Shown: in pieces, positions 19,496 to 29,006 of the stretch
Layout of the letters: every line of letters begins with the position of its first letter
How positions within the stretch are numbered: position 1 is the stretch's first letter
Origin: Candidatus Marimicrobium litorale
GTDB lineage: Bacteria > Pseudomonadota > Gammaproteobacteria > Pseudomonadales > Halieaceae
Reading direction: 5' to 3'
Length of the DNA stretch: 64,000 bases
Assembly (NCBI RefSeq): GCF_026262645.1
Contig: NZ_SHNO01000001.1
Span: 1,488,001-1,552,000, forward strand
Notes under the pieces: model-generated
The model's database searches: none
What the model saw: only the letters and a program-made list of their open reading frames with translations
Told to the model about the DNA's origin: nothing
Program-made: the position numbers and the translations under genes

Positions 19496-20632
19496 CTAAA
19501 ACCCCAGCAACCGTGCATAGCGGTCGCGGTGGTAGGACCGGTTACCGTAACTGGCTTCCAGCGCACGGGCGCGCTTCAGGTAGAGACCCGCATCAAACTC
19601 ATCGGTCATACCGATGCCGCCGTGCATCTGAATCAGTTCATTAGTCATATCGTAAAGAAACTGTCCTGCCCTGCACTTCGCCAGCGATGCAAGTTCAGCG
19701 CTGTTGTCTGCGTCGGTATCGATCGCCTGCAGAGCTGCCTCTACACACGAGCGTGTCTGCTCCATGGCGGAGAATAACCCGGCCGCGCGGTGACCCAGCC
19801 CCTGAAATGAACCAATAACCTTGCCGAACTGCTCTCGTGTTTTCAGATAATCCAGCGTCATATCAAAAGCCTGTGAGGCCGTACCCAGCATCTCGGCCGC
19901 AATACCAGCCCGGGCTCTATCGAGAACTTGCTGCAACAATGGCAAACCCCCATCCAGGCGCCCCAGTAACGCATCAGTGTCGACATGCACGTCGTCGAGC
20001 CGGATGTTGGCATAGTCACGACTGTCCAATACGTTGAGCGGCGTGCGCGATACACCGGCACTGTCAGCGGGCAGGAGGAACAAGCTGATACCGTCGTCTT
20101 CACCCGGAGTGCCCGCTGTGCGCGCCGCAACGACAAAGTGCGTGGCAGCGCTTCCCTCCGCGACACTGGCCTTGGAGCCCACCAGAGTAAACCCTCCCTC
20201 GCTCGCTCGTGCTTCAAGTGCGGTGCTCTCTGGTCGGTGATGCGTGCCCTCGTCAACCGCCAAAGTCACTATAGCGGTCCCATCGATAATCTTTGGCAAC
20301 ATTGCTTCTTTCAGCTCAGCGCTGCCGCCCAACAACAGTGCGCTGGCGCCGGCCAGTGCAGAGGGCAGCAATGGCGAGGCCGTCAGCTGGCGACCCAACT
20401 GCTCCAGCACCAGGCCAAAGGTCAGAATACCGAGATCTGAGCCCCCGTATTCTTCCGGTATCAGGATCCCCGTCCAGCCCATCTCGATCATTGCGTCCCA
20501 GGTTGCCTGCTCAAAGCCGGCGTTATCACTGGCATCACGCAATGCACGGAATTGACTGACTGGAGATTCCTTCAGCGCCCAGGCACTGGCCTGTTCGCGA
20601 ATGAGCGTTTGTTCTTCTGTTAATGCAGCCAT
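19496..20632 (-). CDS. Acyl-CoA dehydrogenase, second subunit of a pair
   Basis: A 378-residue acyl-CoA dehydrogenase-family protein. The N-terminal helical domain starts with ALTEEQTLIREQ and contains EYGGSDLGILTF; the C-terminal helical domain has KTREQFGKVIGSFQGLGH and the closing IQMHGGIGMTDEF. The middle FAD and substrate motif is degenerate compared with the upstream partner, and I do not see the canonical signature. Such pairing of a complete and a degenerate subunit is known for heterotetrameric steroid acyl-CoA dehydrogenases (ChsE4-ChsE5 type). The start at 20632 lies two bases after the upstream stop and follows AAGG; longer upstream frames are not supported. Confidence 0.9.
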   Translation of the reverse strand: MAALTEEQTLIREQASAWALKESPVSQFRALRDASDNAGFEQATWDAMIEMGWTGILIPEEYGGSDLGILTFGLVLEQLGRQLTASPLLPSALAGASALLLGGSAELKEAMLPKIIDGTAIVTLAVDEGTHHRPESTALEARASEGGFTLVGSKASVAEGSAATHFVVAARTAGTPGEDDGISLFLLPADSAGVSRTPLNVLDSRDYANIRLDDVHVDTDALLGRLDGGLPLLQQVLDRARAGIAAEMLGTASQAFDMTLDYLKTREQFGKVIGSFQGLGHRAAGLFSAMEQTRSCVEAALQAIDTDADNSAELASLAKCRAGQFLYDMTNELIQMHGGIGMTDEFDAGLYLKRARALEASYGNRSYHRDRYARLLGF

Positions 20633-20634
20633 AA

Positions 20635-21837
20635 TTAACCCTTTTGTGTAGTTTCCGGCAGGCCGAGAATATTCTTGGCGATGATATTTTTCTGCACTTC
20701 GTAGGAGCCACCGTAAATCGACATGGCCTTGGTGCCCAGCCACTCCCGCACCGAGTGCAACTCCCCGCCGGAGAATTCCGCACCTGCCCAGCCCAGTCCC
20801 TGGTTACCCATAATCTCCAGCAGTAGCTCTGAGCGATCCTGGGCAACGTCGGTGGCTGAATTCTTCAGAATGGACGCAGTCGCTGACACCTCGACGTTTC
20901 CGCCTTTGGCTTCGGCCATAATACGGCCAATAGTTAATGTGTGAGCCGCCGCATCCATCAGGTGATCGGCCAATCGAGAGCGTAAGTCACTGTCGGCCAA
21001 CGTGCCGTCAGGCCCCAACCCAATATAGTTGCGCGCTAGCTCCTGCAGCGGCTCGACCTTATTGCTGGTAGGCGGCGCGGACGTCTGACTAGCCCGCTCA
21101 TGCTGCAGGAGCCGCTTGATCACGCTCCAGCCATCGTTGAGTTCACCCAACATGTCATCAGCACCGGCTTGCGCACTGTTAAAAAAGGTTTCGCAAAATG
21201 GTGATTCACCCGCGATCAAACGGATAGGCCGGGTCTCAATCGATGCCTGATCCATCGGTAACATCAGGAAGCTAATACCATCACGCTTGGCCGCGTCGGG
21301 GTCGGTCCGCACCAGGGCGCCGCACCACTGGCTTTTGTCGGCTCCTGATGTCCAGGTTTTCTGACCATTGAGAATCCAGTGATCGCCCTCCTGCACGGCG
21401 CGGGTCGCCAGCGAGGCGAGATCAGACCCCGCGTTCGGCTCGGAAAGTCCGAGGCACCAGCGCACAGCCCCGCTGGCCATGCCCGGAAGATGACGCGTTT
21501 TTTGTTCCTCCGTCCCGTATTCCATAAGCGTGGGGCCAACCATTGTCACCCCCATTCCAGCGAGAAAAGGTATAGGGTTCATACTGCCTGCGGCATGAAT
21601 TTCCCTCCCTATAATTTTCGCTTCAGCACCAGCAAGACCGGCGCCACCGTACTCTACAGGCCAGGTAGGAGCGCCCCAGCCCTGTTCCGCCAGCCGCTGT
21701 CGCCACAGCTCAAACGCCTCCAGAATTTCCGGCTCGCGTGAGCCGGGACCATACATACCAATATCTACGCCCTTTAACGCCTCTGGCAGGTTATCTGCCA
21801 CCCAGGCCTTCACGCTTGTCCTGAAGCCATCACTCAT
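20635..21837 (-). CDS. Acyl-CoA dehydrogenase, first subunit of a pair
   Basis: A 400-residue acyl-CoA dehydrogenase that introduces an alpha-beta double bond into an acyl-CoA using FAD. The signature WCLGLSEPNAGSDLASL and the FAD-side motif WILNGQKTWTSGA are intact, and the C-terminal region carries GGSYEVQKNIIAKNILGLP. It belongs to the long-chain/FadE-like branch frequently found in steroid and branched-chain catabolism. The next gene overlaps its ribosome-binding region, which implies translational coupling and a heteromeric enzyme. A phosphotransferase-family kinase precedes it by about 150 bp, echoing the kinase plus dehydrogenase arrangement of human ACAD10/ACAD11. Confidence 0.93.
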   Translation of the reverse strand: MSDGFRTSVKAWVADNLPEALKGVDIGMYGPGSREPEILEAFELWRQRLAEQGWGAPTWPVEYGGAGLAGAEAKIIGREIHAAGSMNPIPFLAGMGVTMVGPTLMEYGTEEQKTRHLPGMASGAVRWCLGLSEPNAGSDLASLATRAVQEGDHWILNGQKTWTSGADKSQWCGALVRTDPDAAKRDGISFLMLPMDQASIETRPIRLIAGESPFCETFFNSAQAGADDMLGELNDGWSVIKRLLQHERASQTSAPPTSNKVEPLQELARNYIGLGPDGTLADSDLRSRLADHLMDAAAHTLTIGRIMAEAKGGNVEVSATASILKNSATDVAQDRSELLLEIMGNQGLGWAGAEFSGGELHSVREWLGTKAMSIYGGSYEVQKNIIAKNILGLPETTQKG

Positions 21838-21989
21838 CCATTTTCTCCTAATAATCTGCGGTTAGTCTTTTCAGTCATTCTATACGAGGTATGCAGTGCG
21901 TCCCGCTTAATATGTACGCGCCGCGTGCCACCTCCGTTCAGTCGTTTCGACGATATTCATAACGTTCGAACAGCGCCGGCACCGTATCA

Positions 21990-23351
21990 TCAGTCCAGCG
22001 CCGACCAGCGCCGATCTGGATAAAGCCGCGTGACCGGCGCATAAAGCCATTCATCGCGATAAGCACGTCGAGCCAAATAAGGCAGGAGTGTCTCATCGTC
22101 GAGCTTTGCACTTAAAATCGCGGTATTCAACTGCTCCATTGCCACCGCATAGTCATCGATTGGCCGATCCAGCAATAGGGATACCTCATCGCATTCTATT
22201 GCGCGCAACGTTTCACCATAGCGGTGCACCCGGTCCATGCATTCAACCAGTATTTCCATATCATCGGCCCGGGAGCGGGCAAAAGCCCCCTGTAACTCTG
22301 GAGCTATGTCGTCCCGCAAATAGCCAGAAACCGCCTGCGCGAATCGTCCGGGCGCGACCTCTGCAGGCAGTTCTGGCCGATCAATGGGTATTTCCATGGC
22401 ATCGGCCAGCGCTTCACACGTTGCGCGATCGCCCACATAGCGATAGCACAGGTACCATGCTAACGACTGACCCGACGGCAAGTGCTGGCACGCAACATGG
22501 ATGGGTATCATGCCTCGCACGTTCTGCTGCACGCGGTAGTACTGTGCCGCAAAGCGGTGGTAGGGGATACCCGATATCTTCTCGTATCGTCGAAACAGCC
22601 CCTGCAGGCCGCCACTGGGGTTCCAAAACTCTCGGACACAGATATTGCCCAGATCCTCCATGGGGTCACCCCAGTGTCCCCACTCCCAATCCACTACAGC
22701 GGTAACCCTGTGCTTCTCAAACAGAAAGTTGACCGGGCCCGTATCGCCCTGCACTAGCGAGACACGGGATACCTGAGTGGGCACATAGCGCCGCAGCCAC
22801 TGCACACCGTAACTAATCAGGGGGTCATTGTAATGCGCCAGGAATCGGCTAAATTGCTCCAGCTGATGATCGACATCGTCCAGAGCACAGCGGGCCGGCG
22901 TGTCTGGTGGGCCTCCCAGGACCTCATCCAAACCAAGCTCGGCGATCTCCAGTTGATGCAGCTGAGCGATAATATCGATAAAGTTTTCCATCACACTGCG
23001 CTGCTGCTGTTGATCGTCAAGCGCATGTATATCGGCACGCCCCACTTCCCGGCTGAACAGTGCGGCGTGATACTCCTCGTTCCAGGCCAGCAGTGCCGGC
23101 ACGGGTATGTCCAAGGGACGCAATGCGTTACAGATGGAAGCCTCACGGCGCAAAGATACATTTGATCCCTCACGAGGGTTGCGATCAATCCGTAAAAAAC
23201 ACTCCAGAGTAGAACCATCGCCTCGCGCGATATCGACGACCCAGGCCTCGCGACGGGCCACATGTCGCTCAAGCCGCGATAGATTCCCCTGCCCCTGGGC
23301 AGCCACCCAGCGCAAAAGGTTCTCAGGAAGATCGGTATTTGTTTCTCTCAC
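21990..23351 (-). CDS. Aminoglycoside-phosphotransferase-family kinase (ACAD10/11 kinase-like)
   Basis: A 453-residue protein with the APH/choline-kinase fold. The catalytic loop reads VQGDTGPVNFLF, with Gln where most members have His before Gly-Asp, and the metal-binding motif is VVDWEWGHWGDPMEDLGN. An N-terminal lobe with ECFLRIDR contributes the ATP-site lysine or arginine. In human ACAD10/11 and in bacterial LvaA, such kinases phosphorylate 4-hydroxyacyl-CoAs so that the hydroxyl can be removed. The neighbouring acyl-CoA dehydrogenases support that role here. Antibiotic resistance is unlikely in this context. A C-terminal helical extension of about 150 residues is unassigned. Confidence 0.82.
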   Translation of the reverse strand: MRETNTDLPENLLRWVAAQGQGNLSRLERHVARREAWVVDIARGDGSTLECFLRIDRNPREGSNVSLRREASICNALRPLDIPVPALLAWNEEYHAALFSREVGRADIHALDDQQQQRSVMENFIDIIAQLHQLEIAELGLDEVLGGPPDTPARCALDDVDHQLEQFSRFLAHYNDPLISYGVQWLRRYVPTQVSRVSLVQGDTGPVNFLFEKHRVTAVVDWEWGHWGDPMEDLGNICVREFWNPSGGLQGLFRRYEKISGIPYHRFAAQYYRVQQNVRGMIPIHVACQHLPSGQSLAWYLCYRYVGDRATCEALADAMEIPIDRPELPAEVAPGRFAQAVSGYLRDDIAPELQGAFARSRADDMEILVECMDRVHRYGETLRAIECDEVSLLLDRPIDDYAVAMEQLNTAILSAKLDDETLLPYLARRAYRDEWLYAPVTRLYPDRRWSALD

Positions 23352-23563
23352 GCGTTCATCTCAATCAATGGCTGTGCCGTCACGCCGTCAACTTCAGCTT
23401 TCACTCTTTCATGCAGCGCAGCGACGTTGGGCTTGATTATAGAACGAAGTGGCGAGCTGTAAACAATAGCAAGACTGCTGCAGCCTATCCCGGTTTCACA
23501 ACCGCTCATCATCTCTGTGCTAGACTGCTATACACTATCTTTTCAAGGCAGGGAGTAAAAACA

Positions 23564-23866
23564 ATGTCCAAAAAAGCAGGCTTTCCTTCAATGTATCTGG
23601 CTGGTGCCGCCCTTGGCCTCGCCATTTTAACGGGCGGTTGCACCATGAATGACACCCAGCAACGTGTTGGCAGTGGCTCGGTGATCGGGGCACTTGGAGG
23701 TGCGCTGCTGGGTGGCAGCCGCGAGGGCGCTGCTATTGGCGCAGCCGTAGGCGCGGCGGGCGGCTACATTGTAGACCAGCGCTCCAAACGCTCGGACACA
23801 GCCTCTGAAAATGCCCGTCTTCGCGCTGAAAATGAACAACTCAGACAAGAAGCGGATGGCATCTAG
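23564..23866 (+). CDS. Glycine-zipper lipoprotein
   Basis: A 100-residue lipoprotein. The signal peptide ends in the lipobox LTGGC. The mature part carries a glycine-zipper region of the GAxxGxxxGG type (about residues 45-75) that can insert in or pack against membrane. It then has YIVDQRSKRSD and a short coiled-coil tail, NARLRAENEQLRQEADGI. Similar YMGG/SlyB-type or OmpA-associated glycine-zipper lipoproteins support the outer membrane. The start at 23564 has GGGAG about eight bases upstream; longer in-frame extension to 23339 is not supported. It is transcribed away from the kinase operon. Confidence 0.82.
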   Translation: MSKKAGFPSMYLAGAALGLAILTGGCTMNDTQQRVGSGSVIGALGGALLGGSREGAAIGAAVGAAGGYIVDQRSKRSDTASENARLRAENEQLRQEADGI

Positions 23867-23948
23867 AAAGCACTTTTCAGCGTCGCGACCACGGCCAAAC
23901 AACCCGACACACTAGCATCGTAATTTCGATGCCACTGGAGCATGAACC

Positions 23949-24344
23949 ATGAAGCAAAGTAACCGCAACACATCAGGCGCAATCATACTGTTTTTTAGCA
24001 CCGGGTTATTCTCCGCCAACCTATTTGCAGAGAAGGCAGATGCGTTTGCCATCGACACCGCGGAGGACCTTATCGAGGTATGCACATTCGATAGTTCGCA
24101 CGCTAATCACCAGACGGCAACAGCCTTCTGCTACGGCTTTTTCGAAGGCGCTGCTCACTATGACAACGCACTTGAGCAATCACCTTTACATGCGAACCTG
24201 CTCTGTGAGCCACAAGACCTCACCCGCCAGCAAGCGGTAACCGTTGTTGTCGAGTACCTGTCCGCGAATCCTCAATACAGCTCGGAGCCAGCCATCGATG
24301 GCGCCTTCAGGGCCCTGATCGCCGAGTGGCCGTGCCCCGAGTAG
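23949..24344 (+). CDS. Rap1a/Tai-like secreted protein
   Basis: A 131-residue exported protein with a signal peptide (IILFFSTGLFSANLFA). The mature domain has four cysteines in the order VCTFD, FCYGFFEGA, LLCEPQ and WPCPE, and the pattern TAEDLIEVC plus VVVEYLSANPQ near the C-terminus. This spacing matches the Rap1a/Tai domain family, whose founding members are periplasmic immunity proteins of Serratia T6SS effectors; many stand-alone members have no known effector. No T6SS effector gene is adjacent, so an immunity role is not supported. It lies 80 bp after the glycine-zipper lipoprotein gene in the same direction. Confidence 0.7.
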   Translation: MKQSNRNTSGAIILFFSTGLFSANLFAEKADAFAIDTAEDLIEVCTFDSSHANHQTATAFCYGFFEGAAHYDNALEQSPLHANLLCEPQDLTRQQAVTVVVEYLSANPQYSSEPAIDGAFRALIAEWPCPE

Positions 24345-24431
24345 CCCCCCACACAACCGCATTCACCAGCCCCGGCAGGTTACAACAAGCTGTCGAGGCG
24401 TCGATTGAACCCTTTTTAACAGGCGTATCTT

Positions 24432-26747
24432 TCAGCGCTGAGTTGCGGTCACACTGCGTGACCGCCGCCCTTCCCACCAGTTATCAAATCGCAGCAACAG
24501 TGGCGGCAGGAATAAGAGATCCAGCAGCAGCGCCACCACAATAATCGGCGTTAGCAACATCGCAACGTTGGTGTAGTAGAAGGTATTCGAAAAAATCAGT
24601 ATTACGGTTCCTGTCGCCAGCGACAACGTTGTAATCGTAATCGCCGACCCTGCACGGTCCAGCGCATATTTGACTGCTGGCTCCGGCTTATCGCCTCGTC
24701 GCCGGGCAAAAATATACTTACTCAACATGTGCACTGAATCATCCACTACCAAACCAATGCTGATTGAAAACAGCATGAGTATGTAGGGGTTCAAACCGCC
24801 TACAACCACCCCCCACACTCCGAACACGATGGTAGCTGGAAACAGGTTGGGCATGATACTCAGCAGGCCATAACGCCAGCTTCTGAGTCCAATCAACATA
24901 ATGACAGTGATGAGCAAGAAACTGAGACTGAAGCCCTGCAACAGCTGCATAGATATCGAATGGTCCAACCGTGCGAACAGGATGCTTCTATCGCCATGCA
25001 TAACGGCATACTGCGGCGGCAGATTTTCAGCAATCCAGTGCTCTATCCTGTCATTGAATTCAAGCAGCCCAGCATTTGACAGATTTGACGTTCCGATAAC
25101 CAGCCGAACCGCAGCGTAGTCGGGATCGAACAGCGGCTCCATATGGGGCTCAATTTCCTGTACCAGTTGGTAGGTAACGAGATAGTCGATAATCTGCAGG
25201 TTGTCCTCGGGCAAAACAGCCCAGCTCTCATCGTTATCGTGCTCTGCTTTGTTTAACGTCTTGAGTAAATTCGCATAACTGCTGACGAAACTCGCCTCCG
25301 GCTGTTCTTCCAACCACTGTGAAAATGCCTCTACCTGATGCAGGAATTCGAGCTGTGTAATCCCATAATATTCGCCACTGTCTATACTGTAGACCAGGCT
25401 CTGATCGTTACCAATCTTCTCCGACAGCGCACTTAAGACCGTGTGAGAATCGGAGTCCTTGTCAACAAAACTGAAACGATCGAAATCGATCTTGTTCAGA
25501 GGCAGTAGCGCCAGTGTGGTTATGATGATCACCACACTGGCCCAAAAAAGCAGGCCGCTTCTGCGCTCGACCAAGCGACTCACACCACCAATAAAACCAG
25601 TTACACCGAGCGGCTCGGGTACTTTACGAATAGGAATTAGGAGCACTAGTGCAGGCAGCAAGGTAAATGTCACCACGAAAGCCCAACAGACCCCGATTGC
25701 CACCACGTTACCAAAACCGTAAATCCCTGGCGAGGAACAATAATTAAGACAGAGAAAACCCATGGCGGTGGTAATGGTAGCCAACGTTACAGGTTGAAAG
25801 TTAATCGCAAGACTCTCGCGCATTGCATCCAGCTTACTCAGGGAGCGACGCAATCCCTGCAGGTAGACCGACACGATATGAACACTGTCCGCCATGGCGA
25901 TGGTAAGCACCACCAGTGGCCCCATATTGGATATCTGGTTAAAAGGAATCTTCAGCCAGCCGTAGGTGCCGACCGTCAAACCGACTGTTGCGAAAGACAC
26001 TGCGAAAACAGCCAGTGACAGTGACAGAGAGCGCAAACAAAACCACTTCAGCAGGATGGTCGCGGCGATAACCAGCGGGAAAAGAAAGTTTCTGTCCTTA
26101 ATCTGCGCGTTGTAGCTGTCCAGCTCGAACAGCGCCCTCCCCAGCACGTAAATCTCCTGCCCGGGATAGTTCTCCCGCAACGAATCACGCAGCCGAACAA
26201 CAGAACGGGCCACGCTCAGTCGGCTTTCCTGATCATCTGTACTGGCTTTGTACTTGATAACAGCGAGCGCCATCTCGCCATCACGGGAGAGTATATTCTG
26301 TGTAATGTCCTCATCAGCAAGCGCAATTTGGCGAATAAAAGTGAGGTCCTCATCATTCAATTCAGTCAGGTCCGGCAATAAATAATCCCGCTCCTGGATA
26401 TCCGCATCCACTGCGTTCAGCCGTTGATTAATCAGTGAGCCAACTGATACCGCGTACTCTACCTCAGAGTAACGGCTGGTCAGCTCTTCCATGGCGCGCA
26501 GAGCCTCAAAGCTGAAAACCTCGCCGTCCTTCGGCATAAAAGCGAAAAGCACGGCTGTGCTTGGAGGAAAATCTTCGTTTACCTGATCCACTTCCTCCCG
26601 GTAGGGATCGTCTTCACTCAGTATCGAATTAAAAGAACTGTCGATGGTGGTTTGACCGGCGCCCCAGCTGACCACCGCCCCGATCAAAATAGTCAGTACT
26701 GCGAGCAAGTAGCGCTGGTTCACCAGTTGATTAATGAAAGTCTGCAT
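24432..26747 (-). CDS. RND/MMPL-family exporter
   Basis: A 771-residue inner-membrane transporter of the RND superfamily, hydrophobe or MMPL-like class. It begins with one transmembrane helix (YLLAVLTILIGAVVSWG), then a periplasmic loop of about 190 residues, and then a five-helix block with MADSVHIVSVYL. A second half repeats the plan with GLVVDDSVHMLSKY. The paired D-D/S sites in helix four of each half carry the proton relay. The C-terminus is short and basic (EGRRSRS). Proteins of this type export lipids, sterols or hopanoid-like compounds. It is monocistronic here, with no membrane-fusion partner, so the substrate is unknown. Confidence 0.9.
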   Translation of the reverse strand: MQTFINQLVNQRYLLAVLTILIGAVVSWGAGQTTIDSSFNSILSEDDPYREEVDQVNEDFPPSTAVLFAFMPKDGEVFSFEALRAMEELTSRYSEVEYAVSVGSLINQRLNAVDADIQERDYLLPDLTELNDEDLTFIRQIALADEDITQNILSRDGEMALAVIKYKASTDDQESRLSVARSVVRLRDSLRENYPGQEIYVLGRALFELDSYNAQIKDRNFLFPLVIAATILLKWFCLRSLSLSLAVFAVSFATVGLTVGTYGWLKIPFNQISNMGPLVVLTIAMADSVHIVSVYLQGLRRSLSKLDAMRESLAINFQPVTLATITTAMGFLCLNYCSSPGIYGFGNVVAIGVCWAFVVTFTLLPALVLLIPIRKVPEPLGVTGFIGGVSRLVERRSGLLFWASVVIIITTLALLPLNKIDFDRFSFVDKDSDSHTVLSALSEKIGNDQSLVYSIDSGEYYGITQLEFLHQVEAFSQWLEEQPEASFVSSYANLLKTLNKAEHDNDESWAVLPEDNLQIIDYLVTYQLVQEIEPHMEPLFDPDYAAVRLVIGTSNLSNAGLLEFNDRIEHWIAENLPPQYAVMHGDRSILFARLDHSISMQLLQGFSLSFLLITVIMLIGLRSWRYGLLSIMPNLFPATIVFGVWGVVVGGLNPYILMLFSISIGLVVDDSVHMLSKYIFARRRGDKPEPAVKYALDRAGSAITITTLSLATGTVILIFSNTFYYTNVAMLLTPIIVVALLLDLLFLPPLLLRFDNWWEGRRSRSVTATQR

Positions 26748-27013
26748 AAAAACGGCGATAGATTGTTGATGCGTTGTTATACCATAACTGAATTACCCTT
26801 ATCTTGAGGTATCTGCAATTCATGCCGCAAACCAGGGACTGCGGGTCCTGCTGAGAACAGCCGTCGCGCACACCACACCGTCATGCGGTCGAACAACAGG
26901 CAAAACGCGCCAAACAGGCATCAAAAACTGCCGCAGTGGCTTTTCAAGGCTTGTTACATCACTATCCAATATCGGATAATCGCGACTACTGCTAGGCATC
27001 CAAGGAGATTTAC

Positions 27014-28807
27014 ATGAAATTGCTTAGAATCGCCTTCCTGATTGTGGCTTGTCTGTGCTGCGGGATCAGCTACGCATCGAAGACTCTTCCGCGCATCGGA
27101 GATTTTTCACTGCTCGACCAGCACGGCATGTTTCATCAGTTAAGCTGGTATAACGATCACAAGGCTGTGGTGATATTTATCCAGGGCAATGGATGTCCCA
27201 TCGTGCGCAATGGTGCACCAACGCTGAAGGCCCTGCGAGATGAGTATGCCGACCAGAACGTAGCATTTTTTATGCTCAACCCCCAGGCACAGGACGATCG
27301 TGAATCGATAGCGGCGGAAGCGCAGGAGTTCAGTTACGACTTTCCTATTCTGGTTGATGAAGCACAGTTGGTCGCAGAATCACTGGGTGTCGACCGCACC
27401 GCAGAAGTTTTCGTCATAGATCCAAAAACACTCGAGGTTCTGTATCGCGGCCCCATTGATGACCGTCTGGGCTATGAGTCCCAGAAACCCAATGCCAGCA
27501 AGCATTACCTCAGGGATGCCCTGGACGCTGCACTGTCTGGCGAGGCCATTGCGAACACGCGGGTCGACTCACCCGGCTGCCTAATCAACTTCCCCGCTCG
27601 GGAGCGGCACCAGGCACAACCGGTATCCTACACTGCAGATGTGGCCCCCCTGCTGATCAATAAGTGCGTGGGCTGTCACCATCAGGGGGGTATAGGCCCC
27701 TGGTCTATGTCTGATCACACGATGGTGCAAGGCTGGTCCAAGATGATGAAAGAAGTCCTCATGACGCGTCGGATGCCTCCGGGACAGATCGATCCGCATG
27801 TCGGCAAGCCCATCGAAGACATGGTGGAAATGACACCGGGCGAACTGCAGACTCTGGTGCACTGGATCGATGCCGGAGCGCCTATGGAAGCGGGCGCTGA
27901 AGACCCCTTGGCCGCAGTCGACCTGGACGACACAAAGTGGAGCCTGGGGGAACCGGACATAGTGCTGAAAGTACCCGCGCAGGCGATTCCCGCCACGGGG
28001 ATTATCGACTATCGCTTCATACCAGTAGAACTGAACCTCGACAAGGATATCTGGATACGCGCGATCGAATTCATTCCCGGCGACCCGCAGGTGTTGCACC
28101 ACATCATCACGTACCTGTCCAGCCCCGCCGACAAGCATTCCAGAAACAAGAATGACAGTGACTCACGGGATGAGAGCATTGGTGGTTTTGCACCGGGACG
28201 GCAACCCGATCAGTATCGAGACAACAGCGGTCGCCTGATACGCAAAGGTTCCAACCTGCTGCTGCAAATGCATTATACGACTTCGGGCAAGCCAACGGTC
28301 GATGAAACGGAAGTCGGGCTCTATATCTACGACGAGCCACCCAGCTATGTTATGGATGGCGGTGTCGCGGGCCAGCGCCGCTTCATGATTCCGCCCCACG
28401 CCAAAGAGCATTTGCTGGAAGGGGAAATGTTGATCGAGCGGGACGCCTATCTCTACGGTATGACACCCCACATGCACTACAGGGGCAGATACATGAGCTA
28501 CTGGGCAGAGTACCCAGATGGCCGTTCGGAACTCCTGCTGTCAGTGCCCAAGTATGAGTTCAACTGGCAGTTCAGTTACCAACTAGAGAACCCCCAGTTC
28601 CTGCCCGCGGGCACCCGACTGATCGCTCGCGGCGCGATGGACAATTCTGCGCAGAACCGTTTCAATCCCGATCCTGATCGCCCTGTGATGTTCGGGCTGC
28701 AAACTAAACATGAAATGTTTTTCGGCTTTTTGACCCTGCGCTATGTGGGTGATACGCCAGAATCTATTACGGGCGCGGAGACTGCAGAAGAAGTCGCTGG
28801 GCTGTAG
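27014..28807 (+). CDS. Redoxin - cytochrome c - copper monooxygenase-like fusion
   Basis: A 597-residue exported fusion protein. After a signal peptide comes a thioredoxin-fold redoxin domain at about residues 24-185, with a single active-site-type cysteine, Cys61 in GNGCPIVRNG. A heme-c site follows (Cys218, Cys221 and His222 in CVGCHHQGG), with RRMPPGQ downstream as the possible axial methionine. The C-terminal part resembles the two-domain fold of type II ascorbate-dependent copper monooxygenases: VLHHIITYL, LQMHYTTSG and TPHMHYRGRYM supply histidines, and KHEMFFGF a methionine. Oxygen chemistry in the periplasm is plausible, but the substrate is unknown. A strong AAGGAG precedes the ATG. 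Confidence 0.83.
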   Translation: MKLLRIAFLIVACLCCGISYASKTLPRIGDFSLLDQHGMFHQLSWYNDHKAVVIFIQGNGCPIVRNGAPTLKALRDEYADQNVAFFMLNPQAQDDRESIAAEAQEFSYDFPILVDEAQLVAESLGVDRTAEVFVIDPKTLEVLYRGPIDDRLGYESQKPNASKHYLRDALDAALSGEAIANTRVDSPGCLINFPARERHQAQPVSYTADVAPLLINKCVGCHHQGGIGPWSMSDHTMVQGWSKMMKEVLMTRRMPPGQIDPHVGKPIEDMVEMTPGELQTLVHWIDAGAPMEAGAEDPLAAVDLDDTKWSLGEPDIVLKVPAQAIPATGIIDYRFIPVELNLDKDIWIRAIEFIPGDPQVLHHIITYLSSPADKHSRNKNDSDSRDESIGGFAPGRQPDQYRDNSGRLIRKGSNLLLQMHYTTSGKPTVDETEVGLYIYDEPPSYVMDGGVAGQRRFMIPPHAKEHLLEGEMLIERDAYLYGMTPHMHYRGRYMSYWAEYPDGRSELLLSVPKYEFNWQFSYQLENPQFLPAGTRLIARGAMDNSAQNRFNPDPDRPVMFGLQTKHEMFFGFLTLRYVGDTPESITGAETAEEVAGL

Positions 28808-29006
28808 GTGCGAACAGCATGCAGATGATGCACAAGGGCACGGTAGTGCCCGACTTTTCCTGCCACCACCAAAGCGATGCTTCTGGAGAGCACGCCAGCT
28901 CAGGCGGCACCCGTGTCACTGACCTCAAAGGCGTTGCTCCGGTTACTTTCCCTGCAACAGAGCGCCTGCTATCCTGCCCTCACCTTCTACCGTATGCGGA
29001 GAACAC

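Noticed and set aside
21990-23351. Aminoglycoside resistance kinase
   Set aside because: Longer than resistance enzymes and embedded with acyl-CoA dehydrogenases; ACAD10/11-like catabolism fits better.
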